Shown in pieces: positions 10,783 to 18,867 of a DNA stretch of 64,000 nt. Location of the stretch: positions 62,001-126,000 of the forward strand of contig MEDJ01000023.1 in NCBI GenBank assembly GCA_001724025.1, read 5' to 3'. A program made the translations under genes and the position numbers. Position 1 is the stretch's first letter. Every line of letters begins with the position of its first letter. Origin of the DNA: Acidobacteria bacterium SCN 69-37. Lineage in GTDB: Bacteria; Acidobacteriota; Vicinamibacteria; Vicinamibacterales; SCN-69-37. The notes below the pieces were generated by a model, which had not been told where the DNA came from, did no database searches, and saw only the letters and a list, made by a program, of their open reading frames with translations.

Positions 10783-11663
10783 TCAGGAAAGGCATCATCC
10801 TGGCCGGGGGATCGGGCACCCGGCTCTATCCGCTCACACGCGCGGTCAGCAAGCAGTTGATGGCCGTGTACGACAAGCCGATGATCTACTACCCGCTGAC
10901 CACGCTCATGCTCGCGGGGATTCGCGACGTGCTCGTGATCAGCACGCCGCAGGACCGGCCGCTGTTCGAGGCGCTGCTCGGCGATGGGACGGCGTGGGGC
11001 ATGCGGCTGTCGTACGCCGTGCAGCCGAGCCCGGACGGTCTGGCCCAGGCGTTCCTGATCGGCGAGGCGTTCCTCGACGGGGAGGGCGCCGCGCTGGTGC
11101 TCGGCGACAATATCTTCTACGGGCAGGGCCTGCCGGACCTGTTCCAGCGCGCGGTCGCGTGCGAGCGGGGCGCGACGGTGTTCGCCTACGCGGTCCGTCA
11201 CCCCGAAGCGTTCGGCGTGGTCGAGTTCGACGACGAGTGGCGGGCGATCAGCATCGAGGAAAAGCCCGCTCGTCCGCGATCGCCGTGGGCGTTGACGGGG
11301 CTGTACTTCTACGATCGCGACGTCGTGACCCGCGCGAAGCGGCTCGAGCCGTCGGCCCGCGGCGAACTCGAAATCGCCGACCTGAACCGTGCGTACCTCG
11401 AGGCGGGCACGCTGCGCGTCGAACGCTTCGGCCGCGGTACGGCCTGGCTCGATACCGGCACACCCGACGCGCTGCTGCAGGCCGCCAACTTCGTGCAGAC
11501 GCTGCAGTCGCGCCAGGGGCTGCAGATCGCGAGTCCGGAAGAGGTCGCCTATCGCCAGGGCTGGATCTCGAAGGACGCACTGGTGGCGCAGGCCGAGGCG
11601 CTCGGGAAGGCCGGGTATGGCCAGTACCTCCTCGACGTGGCCCACGAGCGGGATCGACGATGA
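10779..11663 (+). CDS. rmlA: Glucose-1-phosphate thymidylyltransferase RmlA
   Basis: A 294-residue nucleotidyltransferase that makes dTDP-glucose from glucose-1-phosphate and dTTP. Signatures are [14 protein letters not shown] at the N-terminus, [46 protein letters not shown] and [11 protein letters not shown]. The GTG start at 10779 overlaps the rmlB stop (GTGTGA), which implies coupled translation and sets the start, because it places LAGGSGTR at the expected distance from the N-terminus. The length matches the short RmlA family. It supplies the substrate for rmlB just upstream. Confidence 0.94.
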   Translation: MIRKGIILAGGSGTRLYPLTRAVSKQLMAVYDKPMIYYPLTTLMLAGIRDVLVISTPQDRPLFEALLGDGTAWGMRLSYAVQPSPDGLAQAFLIGEAFLDGEGAALVLGDNIFYGQGLPDLFQRAVACERGATVFAYAVRHPEAFGVVEFDDEWRAISIEEKPARPRSPWALTGLYFYDRDVVTRAKRLEPSARGELEIADLNRAYLEAGTLRVERFGRGTAWLDTGTPDALLQAANFVQTLQSRQGLQIASPEEVAYRQGWISKDALVAQAEALGKAGYGQYLLDVAHERDRR

Positions 11664-12220
11664 CCGTGACCATCGAGGCCACGACGATTCCGGGCGTGCA
11701 GCTGATCGTCCCGGTGGTCCACGGCGATGCGCGCGGCTACCTGTTCGAATCGTGGCAGGTCGACCGCTATGCGGCGATCGGGCTGCCGACCCGCTTCGTG
11801 CAGGACAACGTCTCGCGATCGAGCGGCAGCGTGCTGCGCGGGCTGCACGTGCAGCACCCGTATCCGCAGGGCAAGCTGGTGCAGGTGCTCGATGGCGAGG
11901 TCTTCGACGTGGCCGTCGACGTGCGGAGGGGGTCGCCGACGTTCGGGCAGTGGGTCGGCTACCACCTGTCGTCGACCAATCACTTCCAGATTTACATCCC
12001 ACCGGGTGTGGCGCACGGCTTCTGCGTGACCAGCGAGTCGGCCCTGCTCTCCTACAAGTGCACCGAGTTCTATCGACCCGACGCCGAGATCGCCATCGCG
12101 TGGAACGATCCCGCGATCGGCGTGGCGTGGCCGGTCGACGTGCCGATCCTGTCCCCCAGGGACGCCGCCGCGGGCCGGCTGGCTGATCTGGACGAGCAGT
12201 TGCCCCGGTGGTCGCGATGA
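11660..12220 (+). CDS. rmlC: dTDP-4-dehydrorhamnose 3,5-epimerase RmlC
   Basis: A 186-residue cupin epimerase. VLRGLHVQ carries the catalytic His, the Lys of [18 protein letters not shown] follows, IPPGVAHGF is the core cupin strand, and the Tyr of [10 protein letters not shown] and the [11 protein letters not shown] loop complete the site. It epimerises C3 and C5 of dTDP-4-keto-6-deoxyglucose. It overlaps the rmlA stop by ATGA. The reductase gene rmlD, which would complete dTDP-L-rhamnose, is not in the window; either it is elsewhere or the keto sugar is diverted, for example to an aminotransferase such as the one at 59 kb. Confidence 0.92.
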   Translation: MTVTIEATTIPGVQLIVPVVHGDARGYLFESWQVDRYAAIGLPTRFVQDNVSRSSGSVLRGLHVQHPYPQGKLVQVLDGEVFDVAVDVRRGSPTFGQWVGYHLSSTNHFQIYIPPGVAHGFCVTSESALLSYKCTEFYRPDAEIAIAWNDPAIGVAWPVDVPILSPRDAAAGRLADLDEQLPRWSR

Positions 12221-13527
12221 CCGAGACGACCGTGCGCGACGTCCTCAGCCGGTTCGAGGGCCGACGTGTCCTCGTCGTCGGCGATCCGATCCTCGACGAG
12301 TACGTCACGGGCGACTGCACCCGTCTGTCACCCGAAGCCCCGATTCCCGTCCTCAAAGTACACGGGGCGCGGCTGGTGCTCGGCGGCGCGGCGAACACGG
12401 CGGCCAACGTGGTGGCACTCGGCGGGCACGCAACGCTCGTCGGCGCGATTGGCGCGGACGAGGCCGGGCAGCGGCTGACGGCCCTCGCGCGGACGCACGG
12501 GATCGACACCGCGCTCGTCGAGGACGAGCGCGCCTCGCCGCGGAAGGTCCGCGCGCTCGGTGGGCATCAGCAGCTGCTGCGGCTCGACTACGAGGACGAC
12601 AGGCCCGTCTCGCCCGGCACCGCCGGGGCCGTGCTCGCAGGCGTCCGCGAGCACCTCGCGACCGCGTCCGTTGTCGTCGTGTCCGACTACGCGAAGGGGC
12701 TCGTCGACGTGTCGTTCTGCCAGCAGGTGCTGGCCCTGGCGCGCGAGGCCCGCGTGCCGGTCGTGATCGATCCGCGGCCGCAGCACGCCGAGGCCTACGT
12801 CGGCTGCGAGTACCTGACGCCGAACTGGAAAGAGGCGCAGGCCCTGCTCGGAGATGTCGAGGCCGCGCCCTCGCCGGCAGCCATTGCCGACGTCGGCCGG
12901 CGGCTGGCCGGGCGGTTCGGCGCGCACGTCGTGCTGACGCTCGGATCGCTCGGCCTGCGCTTCTTCGGCCGCGATGGCCGCGCGCTGTTCGACGAGCCCG
13001 CGCAGGCGCGCGAGGTGTTCGACGTGAGCGGCGCGGGCGACACCGTGGTGGCGGCCTTCGCGCTCGCGCTGGCCGCGGGGGCCGATGTGCAGGTCGCCCT
13101 GCGGCTCGCCAACCTTGCGGCCGGCGTCGTGGTCGCCAAACTCGGCACGGCCACGGTCTCGCGCGCGGAGGTCCTGCAGGCCTCGGGCGCCGACGCGCTG
13201 GTCGATGGCGAGGTGCTGGCCGGCCGCATCCGCGAGGTGCGCGCGGCGGGGCGGCGCATCGGCGTGGTCACCGGCGTGTTCGAGACGCTGCACGCCGTCA
13301 ATCTCGATCAACTGCGCGCCGTGCGCCGGACCGTCGACCTGCTCGTGATCGGCCTGCACGCCGGTGGCGGCAGCGATCCACGTCCCCGTGCACGTGTGCT
13401 CTCGAGCCTGCGCGACGTCGATCTGGTACACGTCACGGACGATCCCGACGGGTTCGTCGCGACGATTGCGCCCGACGTCCATCTGGCCGAGGAATCCGCA
13501 CCCGTCCCCCGGAGTGTCCGACCATGA
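12217..13527 (+). CDS. HldE-like heptose kinase with degenerate nucleotidyltransferase domain
   Basis: A 436-residue protein with the bifunctional HldE layout. Residues 1 to about 320 are a ribokinase-fold D-glycero-D-manno-heptose-7-phosphate kinase (VVGDPILDEYVTGDCTRLSPEAP, GGAANTAANV, VVVSDYAKGL, and the catalytic VSGAGDTVVAAF). Residues from about 345 to the end correspond to the cytidylyltransferase-fold domain, but NGCFDxLHxGH is replaced by TGVFETLHAVN. The nucleotide-binding HxGH is therefore lost, and the domain is short (E. coli HldE is 477 residues). The kinase looks active; heptose-1-phosphate nucleotide transfer probably is not. The start at ATG 12217 overlaps rmlC by ATGA and is favoured over GTG 12208. 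It is followed by gmhA with another ATGA overlap. Confidence 0.85.
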   Translation: MTETTVRDVLSRFEGRRVLVVGDPILDEYVTGDCTRLSPEAPIPVLKVHGARLVLGGAANTAANVVALGGHATLVGAIGADEAGQRLTALARTHGIDTALVEDERASPRKVRALGGHQQLLRLDYEDDRPVSPGTAGAVLAGVREHLATASVVVVSDYAKGLVDVSFCQQVLALAREARVPVVIDPRPQHAEAYVGCEYLTPNWKEAQALLGDVEAAPSPAAIADVGRRLAGRFGAHVVLTLGSLGLRFFGRDGRALFDEPAQAREVFDVSGAGDTVVAAFALALAAGADVQVALRLANLAAGVVVAKLGTATVSRAEVLQASGADALVDGEVLAGRIREVRAAGRRIGVVTGVFETLHAVNLDQLRAVRRTVDLLVIGLHAGGGSDPRPRARVLSSLRDVDLVHVTDDPDGFVATIAPDVHLAEESAPVPRSVRP

Positions 13528-14108
13528 TCGACGTCGGTCGCGAGATGCGACAGTCCATCGACGTGAAGACCGCGAGCCTGGCGCTGGCGCCGGTCATCGC
13601 CTCGGCCGGTACGCGGATCGTCGAGGCGCTGCAGCGTGGCGGCAAGATCCTCGTCTGCGGAAACGGCGGGTCGGCGGCCGACGCACAGCATTTCGCCACG
13701 GAACTCGTGGGCCGCTTCGAGCGCGAGCGCCGGGGCGTGCCCTGCCTGGCGTTGACGGCCGACTCGCTGCTGCTCACGGCCCTGGCCAACGATCACGGCT
13801 ATCAGGCGGTGTTCGAGCGCCAGGTCCGGACGCTCGGAACGGCCGGTGACGTGCTGGTGGCCATCTCGACCTCGGGAGAGTCCGAGAGCGTGGTCAGGGC
13901 CGTGGCGGCGGCGCAGGCGATCGGGATGACGTGCATCGGCCTCGTTGGCCGCGGTGGCGGGCGGATCGCGCGGATGGCCGGCGTCGACGTCGTCTGCGTG
14001 CCGTCTGATCGGACCTGCAGGATTCAGGAGGTCCATACCTTGATCATCCACGTCTGGGCGCAGATGGTGGACGAGGCGCTGACCGCCGGAGACCCTGACA
14101 GGGACTGA
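13524..14108 (+). CDS. gmhA: Sedoheptulose-7-phosphate isomerase GmhA
   Basis: A 194-residue sugar isomerase (SIS) domain protein. Family marks are ILVCGNGGSAADAQHFATEL, LTALANDHGYQAVFERQ, ISTSGESESVVRA and the conserved EVHTLIIHVWAQMVDE near the C-terminus. It converts sedoheptulose-7-phosphate to D-glycero-D-manno-heptose-7-phosphate, the substrate of the kinase encoded just upstream, with which it overlaps by 4 bases. The phosphatase gmhB was not found in the window. It ends the rml-hep operon and meets the minus-strand gene at 14123 across 14 bases. Confidence 0.92.
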   Translation: MIDVGREMRQSIDVKTASLALAPVIASAGTRIVEALQRGGKILVCGNGGSAADAQHFATELVGRFERERRGVPCLALTADSLLLTALANDHGYQAVFERQVRTLGTAGDVLVAISTSGESESVVRAVAAAQAIGMTCIGLVGRGGGRIARMAGVDVVCVPSDRTCRIQEVHTLIIHVWAQMVDEALTAGDPDRD

Positions 14109-14122
14109 GTGGACGGGCCGGG

Positions 14123-15463
14123 TCAGCGGGGCACGGCGCGGCCGACGGCTGGGCTGTTGCCGCGACGCGACGATCCCGGCGAGGTGGGTGGATCCTGTGT
14201 CGGATCGACGGGCGGCGCATCCGTGACGCGCAGGACGTGGATCAGCGGCCACTCGTCGTCCTGGGCCAGCACGCTGACGAACACGCGCTGCGTGGCCGCA
14301 TCGTAGGCCACGCCCCCGACGAGTTTCTGCCCGCGCTCGAACGGCAGCGAGAACGTCCCTGCCGTCAGGGGCCGTGGATCCCATGGTGCCTGCTGTCCCG
14401 CGCCGACCGCAGCCAGATCGCTGGCGTCGTACACCCAGGCGTGCAGGGCGTACGGATAGCCGTGGACTCCCTGCCACGGCGCGTCGGGGTCGTAGCAGTA
14501 GATCGTGGAGCCGTCGGGAAGCGGCCGGCCGTGCAGCGCGCGCACGGACGTACCCGTGCCGTAGCAGAACGACCCGAGGCCGATGCGGCCGAAGAAGATC
14601 ACGCGTCCGAGGCCGGCCGGGAACACGAGGCCGCCGACCTGGGTGGCGCCATTGAAGAGCGGACTGTTGCTCGACCATTCGCCGAGCGTTGCGTGTGCCT
14701 CGGGATACGCGAGCAGCGGCCTGATCGGGACGGGCGAGCGGCTGCCGACGTCCCGTGGATCGAACGCCGAGACCGCGGGGCCGTGGCTCGAGCGGGAGAT
14801 CACGCTGACGCAGCAGAGGCCCGTCAGTGCGGGGCCGCCCAGGCGATTGCGCCACTCGGCGGGTACGGACGTCATGTAGCCGGCCACGAAGCCGGCCTGG
14901 CCCGTCTCGGTACCGAGCTGGAACGGACCGGACACCTGGCCGGTCCGGCCGACGCGGAAGTGGGACAGCGTCTGGACGCCGCCGCCGTCGTAGTAGAGCC
15001 ACGCGGTCACGATCCAGTCGGAGCCGTCGCGCAGCAGGCCGCCGATCTTCGAGGTGTTCTCCCCCACCAGTCGTCGGCGTCCCTGGAGGATGTCCCGGAA
15101 CGGCGTCAGTAGTTCGGCGGTGGCGAGATCCTCGATCGTCTGGCCGGTGCGGATGTCGGGAATCGAGATCTCGGCGACGAGCTGGTGGTGATCGTGGCCG
15201 ACCAGCCAGAGCGACTGCCTGGTCTGATCGAACGTCAGTGCCGTCCCGCCGTACGCGAACGTCTCGATGTCACTCTCGGTGCGCGGGACGCGGAAGGCGC
15301 CTTCGTAGGCCAGCTGTACGCCGCCGAGCGGATCGGGTGAACGCTGCGCGGCCATCGGGCCGTGGATGCCAAGCAGCACGACGAGACTGACGACGGCCAC
15401 GACGACGGACCGGCGCCACGAGTGCCGGTGCCGGGACCACGCGGGATGCGTCAGGCAGGCCAT
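14123..15463 (-). CDS. Secreted propeller-like protein, paralogue of the N-terminal half of the 36.5-39.0 kb gene
   Basis: A 446-residue protein that I cannot assign to a named family. A signal peptide is likely (SVVVAVVSLVVLLGIHGPMAAQ, residues about 19-40). The mature part has repeated beta-strand-like stretches typical of a propeller (LTFDQTRQSLWLVGHD, GGVAYDAATQRVFVSV). It shares with residues 25-380 of the large protein at 36505-38988 the landmarks LCCVSVISR (QCCLSIITR there), PLFNG, FFGRIGLGSFCYG (FFGRHGMGKYCYG) and PWD. A paired CC and the FCYG cysteine are conserved, so a disulfide-stabilised extracytoplasmic protein is likely. It lacks the Ig-like and NGGWLPP repeats of its paralogue. 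It lies 21 bases downstream of the activator gene on the same strand and is probably co-transcribed with it. Confidence 0.75.
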   Translation of the reverse strand: MACLTHPAWSRHRHSWRRSVVVAVVSLVVLLGIHGPMAAQRSPDPLGGVQLAYEGAFRVPRTESDIETFAYGGTALTFDQTRQSLWLVGHDHHQLVAEISIPDIRTGQTIEDLATAELLTPFRDILQGRRRLVGENTSKIGGLLRDGSDWIVTAWLYYDGGGVQTLSHFRVGRTGQVSGPFQLGTETGQAGFVAGYMTSVPAEWRNRLGGPALTGLCCVSVISRSSHGPAVSAFDPRDVGSRSPVPIRPLLAYPEAHATLGEWSSNSPLFNGATQVGGLVFPAGLGRVIFFGRIGLGSFCYGTGTSVRALHGRPLPDGSTIYCYDPDAPWQGVHGYPYALHAWVYDASDLAAVGAGQQAPWDPRPLTAGTFSLPFERGQKLVGGVAYDAATQRVFVSVLAQDDEWPLIHVLRVTDAPPVDPTQDPPTSPGSSRRGNSPAVGRAVPR

Positions 15464-15484
15464 GGCTGGATAGAGGCGGCGCGG

Positions 15485-16630
15485 TCAGCCGTTGCCGCCG
15501 ACCACCGCGCGCAGCGGTGGCCGCGAGTCGAATGATGACGAGCGGAAGCGCTGGAACGGCAGGTGGCAGTCGTGCTTGCGGAGGAAGGCCAGGAACCGCT
15601 TGTAGTCGCTGGCCGGCATGTTGAACCGCTCGACGAGCAAGCGGTAATTTCCGCGCGTCTCCTCGAGGCCCAGTTCGACGATGCGCCGGAGATCGGCGCG
15701 CGTGAGGTCACGCGACATGAACACCGGGTACACGGCCGTCCAGAAGGACTGGCCCTGGCGTCGCATCAGCGCGACGAATTCCTCGGCCGGCGACGGGCGC
15801 GCAGCGGACTCGGCCGCCGGGCTGCCCGGAAGTCGCGCGCCTGTCGCGTGTCCCAGCAGTTCGGTCGGCAGATCGGCCTGCGTGATGGCGCGCCCTGCGG
15901 TCTTCAGGACGACGCGTTCGATCACGTTCCGGAGTTCGCGGACGTTCCCCGGCCAGCGATGAGCGAGCAGCGTCTCGGTGGCCTCGGCGGTAATCTCGGC
16001 CGGCGGGAGGCGGTGCTGCTGTGCGTACCACGTCATGTAGTACTGCACGAGTGGCCGGATGTCGTCGACGCGTTCGCGCAGTGGCGGCACGTGCAGACGG
16101 ATGACGTTCAGACGGAAGTAGAGATCCTCGCGGAAGCCCCCTGACGCGATTTCCTGTTCGAGGTTCCTGTTGGTCGCCGTGATCAGGCGGACGTTCACGC
16201 GCGTGTGCGCCCTGTCGGCCCCGATGCGCTGAATCTCGCCGGTCTCGAGGAACCGGAGCAGGACCACCTGCATCCGCATGCTCATCTCGCCGACTTCGTC
16301 GAGGAAGACCGTCCCGTTCGGTGCGGTCTCGAGCAGCCCCGGCTTGTCGCGGTACGCGCCCGTGAAGCTGCCTTTCATGTGGCCGAACAGTTCGGACTCG
16401 AGCAGCGAATCGGGGAGGCCGGCACAGTTGAGCGTCACCATCGGTGCCGAGGCCCGCGGACTGCGCGTGTGGATCAGCCGGGCGATGACTTCCTTGCCCA
16501 CACCGGTCTCGCCGGTGATCAGGACCTTGGCATCAGACCGCGCCGCGCTGTCGACATCGGCTTCCAGCGCCCGCATCGCATCGCTCCTGGCGATGAAACG
16601 TGGTTCCTGAGGGCGGGACGGGAGGGACAC
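15485..16630 (-). CDS. Sigma-54-dependent transcriptional activator without receiver domain (paralogue 1)
   Basis: About 381 residues from the GTG at 16630. The AAA+ domain has the Walker A loop GETGVGKE (40-47), GSFTGA (87-92) in place of the usual GAFTGA sigma-54 contact loop, Walker B VFLDE, and the RWPGNVREL sensor region. The C-terminus (SFWTAVYPVFMSRDLTRAD to RKHDCHLPF) is a divergent Fis-like helix-turn-helix shared with the 17075 gene. There is no receiver, GAF or PAS domain. The ATG at 16729 would add a basic, low-complexity leader. GTG 16630 has a TCCTTT-strand (AAAGGA) ribosome site 9 bases upstream and gives an N-terminus like that of its paralogue. It is divergent from the 17075 gene and lies upstream of the propeller gene. 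Confidence 0.88.
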   Translation of the reverse strand: MSLPSRPQEPRFIARSDAMRALEADVDSAARSDAKVLITGETGVGKEVIARLIHTRSPRASAPMVTLNCAGLPDSLLESELFGHMKGSFTGAYRDKPGLLETAPNGTVFLDEVGEMSMRMQVVLLRFLETGEIQRIGADRAHTRVNVRLITATNRNLEQEIASGGFREDLYFRLNVIRLHVPPLRERVDDIRPLVQYYMTWYAQQHRLPPAEITAEATETLLAHRWPGNVRELRNVIERVVLKTAGRAITQADLPTELLGHATGARLPGSPAAESAARPSPAEEFVALMRRQGQSFWTAVYPVFMSRDLTRADLRRIVELGLEETRGNYRLLVERFNMPASDYKRFLAFLRKHDCHLPFQRFRSSSFDSRPPLRAVVGGNG

Positions 16631-17074
16631 GGGCTGGCGTCCTTTCTGGGGGAGCTGATGGGTTTGTCTGATCCTGTGTGACTTTTGTCCAGGATTCCGG
16701 ATCCTAATGGGAATGCCGGCCATCGTCAACGGTTTCGCGAGCCGTGTGATGTCGCCAACGTCATATTTTTGTGTGACTTACATAATTGTTGTGAGTCACG
16801 AGCCCCGTGTCGGTCGGCCGACACCAGCCGATCCGTCCTGTGGCATAATCTCTGATTCGGGAGACTTTGTTCTCTCGTTCGCTCGTCGGTTCGGGCATTC
16901 GCTCCGACCAGCAATCGGCGGTGGACGCCTCCCCTTGAGGTCTTAAGCAGTTGTGGACGAAGGTGATAGGGCCTGAGGCGGCCGCGGGCATGGGGGCCGG
17001 CCGTGTCCTTGCAGTTCCGATTCAAGGCGGAGATAGGTCCGCCGATTGGCTGACTCGGATTCTCGTGAACTGCG
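16631..17074. promoter_or_regulatory. Divergent regulatory region between two sigma-54 activators, with an inverted repeat
   Basis: 444 bases without a convincing gene, less GC-rich than the surroundings and AT-rich around 16760-16795. It contains an inverted repeat, GTGACT (16773-16778) and AGTCAC (16794-16799), separated by 15 AT-rich bases, which is a plausible activator-binding site. TGGCATAATCTCTGA near 16850 recalls a -24/-12 element, but the -12 GC is missing. The two activator genes read away from this region, so it must carry both promoters. Confidence 0.5.
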
Positions 17075-18214
17075 ATGCGCCACTACGGTCCCATTGACAT
17101 CATCGGCAAGAGCCGTGCGATTACCGAGTTGAAAGCGGAGATCGATCGCGTCGCGCGATCGGACGCCAAGGTGCTCATCACCGGCGAAAGCGGCACGGGT
17201 AAGGAAGTGGTCGCCCGGGCCATCAACGCTGCCAGTCCCCGGGCCCAGCAGCCGTTCGTGCCCGTCAACTGTGCCGGCATTCCGGAGACCCTGCTCGAGT
17301 CGGAGTTGTTCGGCCACGTGAAGGGCAGCTTCACGGGCGCGTACCGCGACAAGCCGGGCAAGCTCGAGATGTCCGACAACGGCACGATCTTCCTCGACGA
17401 GATCGGCGAGATGACCCTGCGGATGCAGGGCCTGCTGCTCCGGTTCCTCGAAACCGGCGAGATCCAGAAGGTCGGGGCGGAGCGGCCGACCAACGTCACC
17501 AACGTGCGCGTCGTCACCGCGACGAACCGGAACCTGAGGGACCTGATCGGGCAGGGCCTGTTCCGCGAGGATCTCTACTACCGCATCAACGTCATCCACA
17601 TTGTCGTGCCGCCGCTGCGCGAGCGCCGCGAGGATGTGCCGCTGCTCGTCGAGCACTTCCTGCGGCGATTCACGTCGCTGCCGCTGCACGGGCACGGAAA
17701 CGGCAGCGGGGTCGGCCTCACCAATGGAGGGCAGGCCCTGGCGATGGCGGCAGACTTCAGCCCGGTCAAGGCCATTGCCCCGGATGCCCTGGCGGCGCTG
17801 TGCGACTATCACTGGCCCGGCAACGTCCGCCAGGTCGAGAACGTCGTGGAGCGGCTGGTGGTCACCGGTCGCCGGGAGGTGATTCAGCTCGACGACCTGT
17901 CGCCGGAGATTCGCGTGCCCGGCCAGCTGCACATGCGGCCGCGGCGGGAACGACGCCGGACGATTGCCGACGAGCTGTTCAAGAAGCTCCGCGAAGACGG
18001 CGAGTCGTTCTGGACCGCCGTGTATCCGCTCTACATGAATCGCGAGATCACGCGCGGCAACGTGCGCGATCTCGTGCACAAGGGGCTCGAGGAAGCGCGG
18101 GGCAACTACAAGATCGTCCTGCGGCTGTTCAACATGGAGCCGACCGACTACAAGCGTTTTCTCAACTTCCTGAGGAAGCACGACTGTCAATTGCCGTTCA
18201 AGGAATACCGCTGA
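17075..18214 (+). CDS. Sigma-54-dependent transcriptional activator heading the EPS operon (paralogue 2)
   Basis: A 379-residue enhancer-binding protein. The AAA+ domain begins almost at the N-terminus: GESGTGKE at 37-44, GSFTGA at 84-89, Walker B IFLDE at 105-109, YHWPGNVRQVENVVERL in the sensor region. The C-terminal 75 residues (SFWTAVYPLYMNREITRGN to RKHDCQLPFKEYR) are nearly the same as in the divergent paralogue and look like an elaborated Fis-type DNA-binding domain (GLEEARGNYKIVLRLF). There is a Gly/His-rich insert at about 205-225. No input domain is present, so activity must be set by a partner protein or by abundance. Its stop overlaps the start of the polysaccharide export gene, so it is co-transcribed with the EPS core and could autoregulate it. 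Confidence 0.9.
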   Translation: MRHYGPIDIIGKSRAITELKAEIDRVARSDAKVLITGESGTGKEVVARAINAASPRAQQPFVPVNCAGIPETLLESELFGHVKGSFTGAYRDKPGKLEMSDNGTIFLDEIGEMTLRMQGLLLRFLETGEIQKVGAERPTNVTNVRVVTATNRNLRDLIGQGLFREDLYYRINVIHIVVPPLRERREDVPLLVEHFLRRFTSLPLHGHGNGSGVGLTNGGQALAMAADFSPVKAIAPDALAALCDYHWPGNVRQVENVVERLVVTGRREVIQLDDLSPEIRVPGQLHMRPRRERRRTIADELFKKLREDGESFWTAVYPLYMNREITRGNVRDLVHKGLEEARGNYKIVLRLFNMEPTDYKRFLNFLRKHDCQLPFKEYR

Positions 18215-18867
18215 TGCGAGACAGGGTGATGCAGAACAGAGGAACCGTGGTTCGGGGCGTGATCGTGGGCGGGCTCGTCGTCGCGTTGACGGGAGTAGCG
18301 CCCGTCCTGGCGGCACAGGCGCCAGCGCCGGCACCGCCGCCGGCGGCCGTCGCCCCGTCCGAGACCGATGGCCCGAAGCTGCCGGCCGACTACGTCATTG
18401 GCGTGGCTGACGCGCTCGACGTGCGGTTCTGGGGACACGACAACATGACGTCGACGGTCGTCGTGCGGCCCGACGGCCGCATCTCGCTCCCGCTGCTCAA
18501 CGACGTGGAGGTGGCCGGCCTGACGCCCGACCAGCTGCGGGATCGCCTGACCACGGCGGGTGCCAAGTTCTTCACCGACGCCCCGGCCTTCGTGACCGTC
18601 CGCGAGATCAACAGCCGGCAGGTGTTCGTCACCGGCATGGTCGCCAATCCGGGATCGTTCCCCCTGGGCGGCGGGATGCGCGTGCTGCAGCTGATTGCGC
18701 TGGCGGGCGGACTCAACGAGTACGCCAACCGCAGCAAAATCAGCGTCATCCGTGACGAGGGCTCGAAGCAGGTGCGGCTCCCGTTCAATTACGACCAGAT
18801 CCGGAACGGGCGGAACCTCGAGCAGAACATCGAACTGCGCCCGGGCGATACGGTGCTCGTCCCGTGA
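18214..18867 (+). CDS. Polysaccharide export (OPX/Wza-type) periplasmic protein
   Basis: 217 residues. A signal peptide (VIVGGLVVALTGVAPVLAAQ) is followed by an Ala/Pro-rich linker and a polysaccharide export domain (LPADYVIGVADALDVRFWG, VVVRPDGRISLPLLNDVEVAGLT), then one SLBB domain (VFVTGMVANPGSFPLGG, LIALAGGLNEYA) ending in LRPGDTVLVP. No lipobox cysteine is present, so it is probably a soluble short OPX protein that lacks a membrane-spanning end and needs the neighbouring barrel as the pore. It resembles the export protein of exosortase-associated EPS loci. ATG 18214 overlaps the activator stop; ATG 18229 is an alternative. Confidence 0.87.
   Translation: MRDRVMQNRGTVVRGVIVGGLVVALTGVAPVLAAQAPAPAPPPAAVAPSETDGPKLPADYVIGVADALDVRFWGHDNMTSTVVVRPDGRISLPLLNDVEVAGLTPDQLRDRLTTAGAKFFTDAPAFVTVREINSRQVFVTGMVANPGSFPLGGGMRVLQLIALAGGLNEYANRSKISVIRDEGSKQVRLPFNYDQIRNGRNLEQNIELRPGDTVLVP

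Noticed and set aside
16631-16729. N-terminal extension of the minus-strand activator from ATG 16729
   Set aside because: The extra residues are basic and unlike the paralogue; the GTG at 16630 has a better ribosome site.
16848-16865. TGGCATAATCTCTGA as a sigma-54 promoter
   Set aside because: The -12 GC is replaced by GA and further bases deviate; not good enough to list.
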